A stretch of DNA of 24,815 nt from JBBPZA01 sp038199375 (GTDB lineage Bacteria; Actinomycetota; Thermoleophilia; Solirubrobacterales; Solirubrobacteraceae): contig JBBPZA010000079.1 in assembly GCA_038199375.1 (NCBI GenBank), forward strand, positions 1 through 24,815, given 5' to 3'. Position numbers and translations under genes: made by a program. Of this stretch, positions 20,779 through 24,815 are shown piece by piece. A model generated the notes under the pieces. That model made no database searches. It was not told the DNA's origin and saw only the letters and a program-made list of their open reading frames with translations. How positions within the stretch are numbered: the first letter of the stretch is position 1; the number at the start of each line of letters is the position of its first letter.

Positions 20779-20967
20779 ATGCAACAAGAAGCCTCATCCC
20801 CCTCGCTCATCAAGCGCGCGCTCGCCGTCGTGGTGCTCATCATGGTCGGCCTGCTCGTGCTCAAGCTCCTCGCGGGCTTCCTCGTCGGCATCGTCATGAT
20901 GGTCTTCTACGTCATGATCGCGGTGTTCGTCGTCGCGGCGCTCGTGTGGGCGCTTAGACACCTCTGA
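20779..20967 (+). CDS. Small membrane protein, 62 aa
   Basis: MQQEASSPSLIKRALAVVVL and then almost only hydrophobic residues to the C-terminal ALRHL: two long helices (about 13-33 and 35-58) with a short turn around GFLVG. No family recognised. ATG 20779 is preferred to the in-frame 20572 because the -10 box and GGGAG lie between them and the upstream part has no sign of selection. The zinc-ribbon membrane protein follows after 15 bp, so the two may form a pair. Confidence 0.7.
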   Translation: MQQEASSPSLIKRALAVVVLIMVGLLVLKLLAGFLVGIVMMVFYVMIAVFVVAALVWALRHL

Positions 20968-20982
20968 GCCGCCGGGACACCC

Positions 20983-21291
20983 GTGTACGGCGGTGCCTTC
21001 GTCGTCCTCGCGCTGTCGTTCGGTCTTGCCGCGGGCATAGCCGGCAGGATCAAGGGCAGCTCGTTCTTCATCTGGTTCCTCGTCGGTCTGTGCGTCCCGG
21101 TCCTCGGCCTCGTGGCCGCGCTGCTCTACCGGTGGGATCGGGAGGAGCTTCGCCGCCCATGCCCGCGCTGCGGCAAGGTCGTCAAGCTCCACGACGCCCT
21201 CTGCACTCGCTGCGGAGAGGAGCTCGAGTTCCCCGAGGACGCCCTCCTCTCCGAGGCCGCTGAGCAGCGCATTCGCGCCTCCAGCGGCTAG
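20983..21291 (+). CDS. Membrane protein with C-terminal zinc ribbon
   Basis: 102 residues. Two hydrophobic helices (about 4-20 and 27-48: GGAFVVLALSFGLAAGIAG, then SFFIWFLVGLCVPVLGLVAA) are followed by WDREELRRPCPRCGKVV and DALCTRCGEELEFPED, a CxxC-x14-CxxC zinc ribbon of the kind often found at the end of small membrane proteins. Function unknown. The start is GTG 20983, with only a weak GGGA upstream; the first helix begins at once, so no earlier start is needed. It follows the 62-residue membrane gene by 15 bp. Confidence 0.8.
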   Translation: MYGGAFVVLALSFGLAAGIAGRIKGSSFFIWFLVGLCVPVLGLVAALLYRWDREELRRPCPRCGKVVKLHDALCTRCGEELEFPEDALLSEAAEQRIRASSG

Positions 21292-21316
21292 GTGCGAACC
21301 CCTAAAATCCCGCTGC

Positions 21317-21322
21317 TAGACT
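21317..21322 (+). promoter_or_regulatory. Possible -10 box of ilvBN
   Basis: TAGACT about 60 nt before ATG 21384. The leader would be about 55 nt, with GGAGGA (21371-21376) as Shine-Dalgarno. I see no branched-chain-residue leader peptide or attenuator fold in it. Confidence 0.35.
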
Positions 21323-21383
21323 CGATTCCCCGGCCCCGGGAGCCCCGTGGCCGCATCTGTCCCGCCGCCCGGAGGAACGCCGC

Positions 21384-23060
21384 ATGCGCGCAGCCGACGC
21401 TCTGATGGAATGCCTGAAGGCCGAGGGCGCACAGCACGTATTCGGGCTTCCGGGCGGCGCGAACCTCCCCACCTACGACGCCCTGTATGACTCGGGCATC
21501 CAGCACATCCTCGTCCGCCACGAGGCGGGCGGGGGCCACGCCGCCGAGGGCTATGCCAAGGCCACGGGCAAGGTGGGCGTCGCCTTCGGGACGAGCGGCC
21601 CCGGGGCCACCAACCTGGTCACCCCGATCTGCGACGCCATGCTCGACTCCGTTCCGACGGTCTTCATCACCGGGCAGGTGCGCACCGACCTGATCGGGAC
21701 CGACGGCTTCCAGGAGGCCGACACCTTCGGCATCACCATGCCGATCGTCAAGCACAGCTTCATGATCAAGGATCCCACCGAGCTCCCGCAGGTGATCCAC
21801 GAGGCCTTCCACCTCGCTCGCACCGGCCGCCCGGGCCCGGTCCTCGTCGACATCCCACAGGATCTCTCCAGGGCGGACATCGCCTACCGGCCCGTCGACA
21901 CCGTCCACCTCCCGGGCTACCAGCCCACCACGGACGGAAACCAGAAGCAGATCCGCCTTGCCGCCAAGGCGCTGGCCAACGCCCGCCGGCCGGTGCTCTA
22001 CGCCGGGGGCGGCGTGGTCAACGCCGAGGCCGCACGGGAGCTCACGGATCTGGCGACTGCCGACCGGTTCCCCGTGACCTGCACGGTGATGGGCCTGGGC
22101 GCCTTTCCGGGGACCCACGAGCAGTGGCTCGGGATGCTCGGGATGCACGGCACCCGCGCGGCCAACTACGCGATGGACGAGGCCGACCTCATCTGCGCCA
22201 TCGGCGCGCGCTTCGACGACCGGATCACCGGCAAGCTCTCGGAGTTCGCCCCGCGGGCCAAGTTCATCCACATCGACATCGACCCGGCGGAGATCTCAAA
22301 GAACGTCCCGGCCCACATCCCGATCGTCGGCGACGCCAAGAACATCCTCGCGCGGCTGACGACCGAGTACCGGGCCCTGTCGACCGACCCCGCGCGCCTG
22401 GAGGAGTGGTGGTCGCGCATCCGCGGATGGCAGAAGCAGTATCCGCTGGACAAGGGGGACTCCCCGGATTCCGAGATCCGGCCGCAGTACATGATCCAGG
22501 CGCTCTACGAGGCGACCGGCGGCGAGTGCATCCTCACCTCCGACGTCGGCCAGCACCAGATGTGGGCGGCGCAGTACTTCCACTTCCCCGCTCCGCGACG
22601 CTGGATCAACTCCGGAGGCCTGGGCACGATGGGCTTCGGCCTGCCGGCGGCGATGGGCGCGAAGGTCGGCTGCCCCGACCAGACGGTGTGCGTGATCGCC
22701 GGCGACGGCTCGGTGCAGATGAACATGCAGGAGATGGCGACCTGCGTCGAGCACGACATTCCCATCAAGGTTTTCATCATGAACAACGGCTACCTGGGCA
22801 TGGTCCGCCAGTGGCAGGAGCTCTTCTGGGAGCGGCGCTACAGCGCGGTCGACATGGGCTCCTCGCCGGATTTCGTCAAGCTCGCCGAAGCCTACGGGGC
22901 CACCGGGATCCGCATCGACGACAAGGCGACGCTCGTCGAGGGCATGCGCGAGGCGATCGCGACGGAGGGGCCGGTGATCGTCGACGTCCGCGTCACCCGC
23001 GAGGAGAACACCTACCCGATGATCCCGGCCGGCCAGGCGGCACGGGACATGGTGGGGTGA
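21384..23060 (+). CDS. ilvB: Acetolactate synthase, large (catalytic) subunit
   Basis: 558 residues, ThDP- and FAD-dependent first common enzyme of valine, leucine and isoleucine synthesis. The ThDP-activating Glu is E47 (RHEAGGGHAAEGYAKATG). The pyrimidine domain has GTSGPGATNLVTPICDA and DSVPTVFITGQV. The FAD domain follows (GMHGTRAANYAMDEADLICA, then GARFDDRITGK). The ThDP-Mg motif is GDGSVQMNMQEM ending in NNGYLGMVRQWQELFWERRYS. ATG 21384 has GGAGGA 7 nt upstream. ilvN starts 4 nt after the stop. GG in place of the usual QGAA after the catalytic Glu (HEAGGGH) is a mild variation. Length is normal. Confidence 0.96.
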   Translation: MRAADALMECLKAEGAQHVFGLPGGANLPTYDALYDSGIQHILVRHEAGGGHAAEGYAKATGKVGVAFGTSGPGATNLVTPICDAMLDSVPTVFITGQVRTDLIGTDGFQEADTFGITMPIVKHSFMIKDPTELPQVIHEAFHLARTGRPGPVLVDIPQDLSRADIAYRPVDTVHLPGYQPTTDGNQKQIRLAAKALANARRPVLYAGGGVVNAEAARELTDLATADRFPVTCTVMGLGAFPGTHEQWLGMLGMHGTRAANYAMDEADLICAIGARFDDRITGKLSEFAPRAKFIHIDIDPAEISKNVPAHIPIVGDAKNILARLTTEYRALSTDPARLEEWWSRIRGWQKQYPLDKGDSPDSEIRPQYMIQALYEATGGECILTSDVGQHQMWAAQYFHFPAPRRWINSGGLGTMGFGLPAAMGAKVGCPDQTVCVIAGDGSVQMNMQEMATCVEHDIPIKVFIMNNGYLGMVRQWQELFWERRYSAVDMGSSPDFVKLAEAYGATGIRIDDKATLVEGMREAIATEGPVIVDVRVTREENTYPMIPAGQAARDMVG

Positions 23061-23064
23061 TCGG

Positions 23065-23622
23065 GTGGGTGAGCCGGGAACCCAAGAGCTTCTCTCGCTC
23101 GAAGAGCTTCAGGCCGCGGGCAGCACCCGCAGCGGCCGCAAGCACATCCTCTCGATCCTCGTCGAGAACAAGCCGGGGGTCCTGACACGGGTCGCCGGGC
23201 TCTTCGCGCGCCGGGGCTTCAACATCGACACGCTCGCGGTCGGGCCGACGGAGGACGAGCGCGTCTCGAGGGTCACCCTGACCCTCGACGGCGCGATGCA
23301 CCCGATCGACCAGGTCACCAAGCAGCTGCACAAGCTCGTCAACGTCCTGAAGATCCGCGACCTCGAGCCCGAGGAGACCGTCGCGCGCGAGCTCGCGCTG
23401 TTCAAGATCGCCTCCGACGGGGCGGCGCGCGGCGAGGTCATGCAGATCTCGGAGATCTTCCGGGGCAAGGTGGTCGACCTGACCAAGCGCTCGATCACCA
23501 TCGAGGTCACCGGCAACGACGAGAAGATCGAGGCCTTCGAGCGCATGGTCCGCCCGTTCGGCCTCATCGAGATGGTCAGGACGGGTGAGATCGCCATCTC
23601 GCGCGGCCGGGCCGAGACCTGA
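23065..23622 (+). CDS. ilvN: Acetolactate synthase, small (regulatory) subunit
   Basis: 185 residues. The ACT domain that binds feedback inhibitors starts at about residue 27 (KHILSILVENKPGVLTRVAG, then LFARRGFNIDTLAVGPTEDE), and a C-terminal ACT-like domain follows (ELALFKIASD, EIFRGKVVDLTKRSITIEVT, MVRPFGLIEMVRTGEIAISR). Valine feedback is expected from family knowledge. The GTG at 23065, 4 nt after the ilvB stop, gives a 25-residue N-terminal extension (GEPGTQELLSLEELQAAGST) that many family members lack. No other start codon lies between it and the ACT domain except Leu codons, so the extension is probably real. ilvC does not follow within the window. Confidence 0.95.
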   Translation: MGEPGTQELLSLEELQAAGSTRSGRKHILSILVENKPGVLTRVAGLFARRGFNIDTLAVGPTEDERVSRVTLTLDGAMHPIDQVTKQLHKLVNVLKIRDLEPEETVARELALFKIASDGAARGEVMQISEIFRGKVVDLTKRSITIEVTGNDEKIEAFERMVRPFGLIEMVRTGEIAISRGRAET

Positions 23623-23674
23623 CCCGGGCGGCGCAGGAGCATCCGCAGGGCGGCTCTGCGCCGTATCCCGATCG

Positions 23675-24815
23675 ATGAGCACGCTCACCCGCGGGCGCGA
23701 TCCCTTCGCCCTCGCTCCCACCGATCGGCAGCGGCTCTCACAGCACCTCGAGGAGGCGCTGCGGCGCGCGCGTCAGAACGGCGAAGAAGTGCTGGCCGCC
23801 CTCACCGTGGCACTCGACCCGGCCGTCGACCCGTCGGCCGCCGCCTTCGCGTCACGGCGGCCCGACGAGGCGTGGTCCTGCTTCGAGCAGCCCGATCGCG
23901 ACCGTTTCGCCCTGGCGACGCTGGGCGACCTGCGCACGCTGAGCGGTGGCGCGAGGGCGGGGGAGAGGCGGCGGGCTCACGGGCGTCGGCGCGCGGCGGG
24001 GAAGGATCGCTTCGGGATTGTCGCGGCGGCCTGGCGCGAGCTTCTCTCGACGGCAGTGGCCGACCCCGCCGAGGGGCCCCGCGGGGCGGGTCCGGTGGCC
24101 ACGGGCGGCTTTTCCTTCGCGCCCGACGGCGGGCAATCGTCGCACTGGGCGGCCTTTCCGGCGGCTGCGCTGCGGGTGCCGGAGGTGGCCCTCGCGCGCT
24201 GCGGCGAGGACGTGGCACTCACCCTCGCCGCACTGGCCGCGCCCGACGACACACTCGACGACCTCCTCGCCCGGCTGGACCGTCGCCTGGCCGAGTTGCG
24301 CCTCACGGACCTCCCTCTGCTCGACCCCGCGCCCGCCGGTCGGTACCGCATCTCGAGCGTGATGCCGCCTGAGCACTACGAATCGGCCGTCGCCCGGGCG
24401 GTCGAGCGCATCGCGGCGGGAGAGCTGGAGAAGGTCGTGCTCGCGCGCGAAGTGCAGGTCGATGCCCCTGTTGCCTATGACCCCGCCGCGGTCTTCGGCG
24501 TCCTGCGCGAGGCGTTCCCCGCGTGCTACCTCGTCTGCGTCGGCCGCGGCGAGGCGTCCTTCATCGCGGCGAGCCCGGAGCTGCTCGTCCGTCGCGAAGG
24601 CCTGCGGGCGAGCACGGTGGCGCTCGCCGGCTCGACCCGCCGCTCCGCCGACCCGTCCGTAGATGCCCACCTCGGAGAGCAGCTTCGGCAGTCGACGAAG
24701 GACCGCGAGGAGCACGCGATCGTGGCGCGGCGCATAGAGCGGACGCTGCGCCCTCGCTCGGTCTGGCTGGCGGCGGCACCGGAGCCCGCGCTCGTCCAGG
24801 TGGCCAACATCCAGC
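23675..24815 (+). CDS. menF: Isochorismate synthase (MenF/DhbC-type), 3' partial
   Basis: The frame opens at ATG 23675 (MSTLTRGRDPFALAPTDRQR) and is still open at the window edge (380 codons). Features of the chorismate-binding family: FGGF-like VATGGFSFAPDG, then ALRVPEVALARCGED, the substrate-site block MPPEHYESAVARAVERIAAG followed by ELEKVVLAREV, then FIAASPELLVRREG, LAGSTRRSADP, STKDREEHAIVARRIERTLR and the last residues VQVANIQ. It turns chorismate into isochorismate for menaquinone (or a catechol siderophore or salicylate). Without the neighbours beyond 24815 the pathway cannot be settled; menaquinone is most likely. The N-terminal part has an Arg-rich stretch (GARAGERRRAHGRRRAAGKD). 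ATG is 52 bp after ilvN, without a clear Shine-Dalgarno. Confidence 0.88.
   Translation, partial: MSTLTRGRDPFALAPTDRQRLSQHLEEALRRARQNGEEVLAALTVALDPAVDPSAAAFASRRPDEAWSCFEQPDRDRFALATLGDLRTLSGGARAGERRRAHGRRRAAGKDRFGIVAAAWRELLSTAVADPAEGPRGAGPVATGGFSFAPDGGQSSHWAAFPAAALRVPEVALARCGEDVALTLAALAAPDDTLDDLLARLDRRLAELRLTDLPLLDPAPAGRYRISSVMPPEHYESAVARAVERIAAGELEKVVLAREVQVDAPVAYDPAAVFGVLREAFPACYLVCVGRGEASFIAASPELLVRREGLRASTVALAGSTRRSADPSVDAHLGEQLRQSTKDREEHAIVARRIERTLRPRSVWLAAAPEPALVQVANIQ

Overview
The window is about 24.8 kb of very GC-rich (roughly 70%) bacterial chromosome, almost fully coding, with strong G/C bias at third codon positions. Protein content (two-domain CysK/CysE cysteine synthesis, Rrf2 regulator, GatCAB, VanZ, HDOD-LuxR, Ig-like secreted protein with a basic tail, small TM proteins) and TANNNT -10 boxes close to start codons suggest a deep-branching actinobacterium of the Thermoleophilia/Solirubrobacterales kind. 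This assignment is inference; there is no rRNA in the window.

Layout. 1-2283 (+): the end of dnaE (replicative polymerase alpha subunit), interrupted by an intein whose first few residues lie outside the window and which carries a Vsr/PD-(D/E)XK-looking nuclease domain. 3812-2289 (-): a compact operon of an excisionase-type HTH protein, a PIN-domain toxin and endonuclease IV (nfo), all in one reading frame and separated by a stop plus one codon. 3831-5174 (+): gltX, divergent from that operon across 18 bp that hold a dyad and overlapping -10 boxes. 5280-6365 (+): an HDOD-LuxR fusion with a sigma-28-type promoter, then a convergent VanZ-like gene. 6776-9762: a cysteine-free Rrf2 regulator, a decayed DUF2127 gene, a lipoprotein, then cysK and cysE. 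10045-13168 (+): pcrA/uvrD helicase followed by an MntA-HepT (MNT-HEPN) toxin-antitoxin pair. 14337-13351 (-): a secreted Ig-like protein of lower GC. 14609-15475 (+): folD. 15519-19397 (+): a four-helix membrane protein with a Pro-Gly tail, then gatC, gatA, gatB, all linked by 4-nt overlaps. 19679-21291 (+): four small proteins of unknown function. 21384-23622 (+): ilvB-ilvN. 23675-end (+): an isochorismate synthase (menF type), cut off by the window edge.

How they work together. GltX plus GatCAB form the indirect route to Gln-tRNA(Gln) (and possibly Asn-tRNA), so GltX is probably non-discriminating. The Rrf2 protein, CysK and CysE look like a CymR-type cysteine circuit. Nfo and PcrA are DNA-repair functions, and each sits next to a toxin-antitoxin module. 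The most interesting signals are the HTH-PIN-Nfo operon with its dyad-filled divergent promoter facing gltX, the sigma-28-type promoter built over the gltX stop codon, and the DnaE intein with a Vsr-like nuclease.
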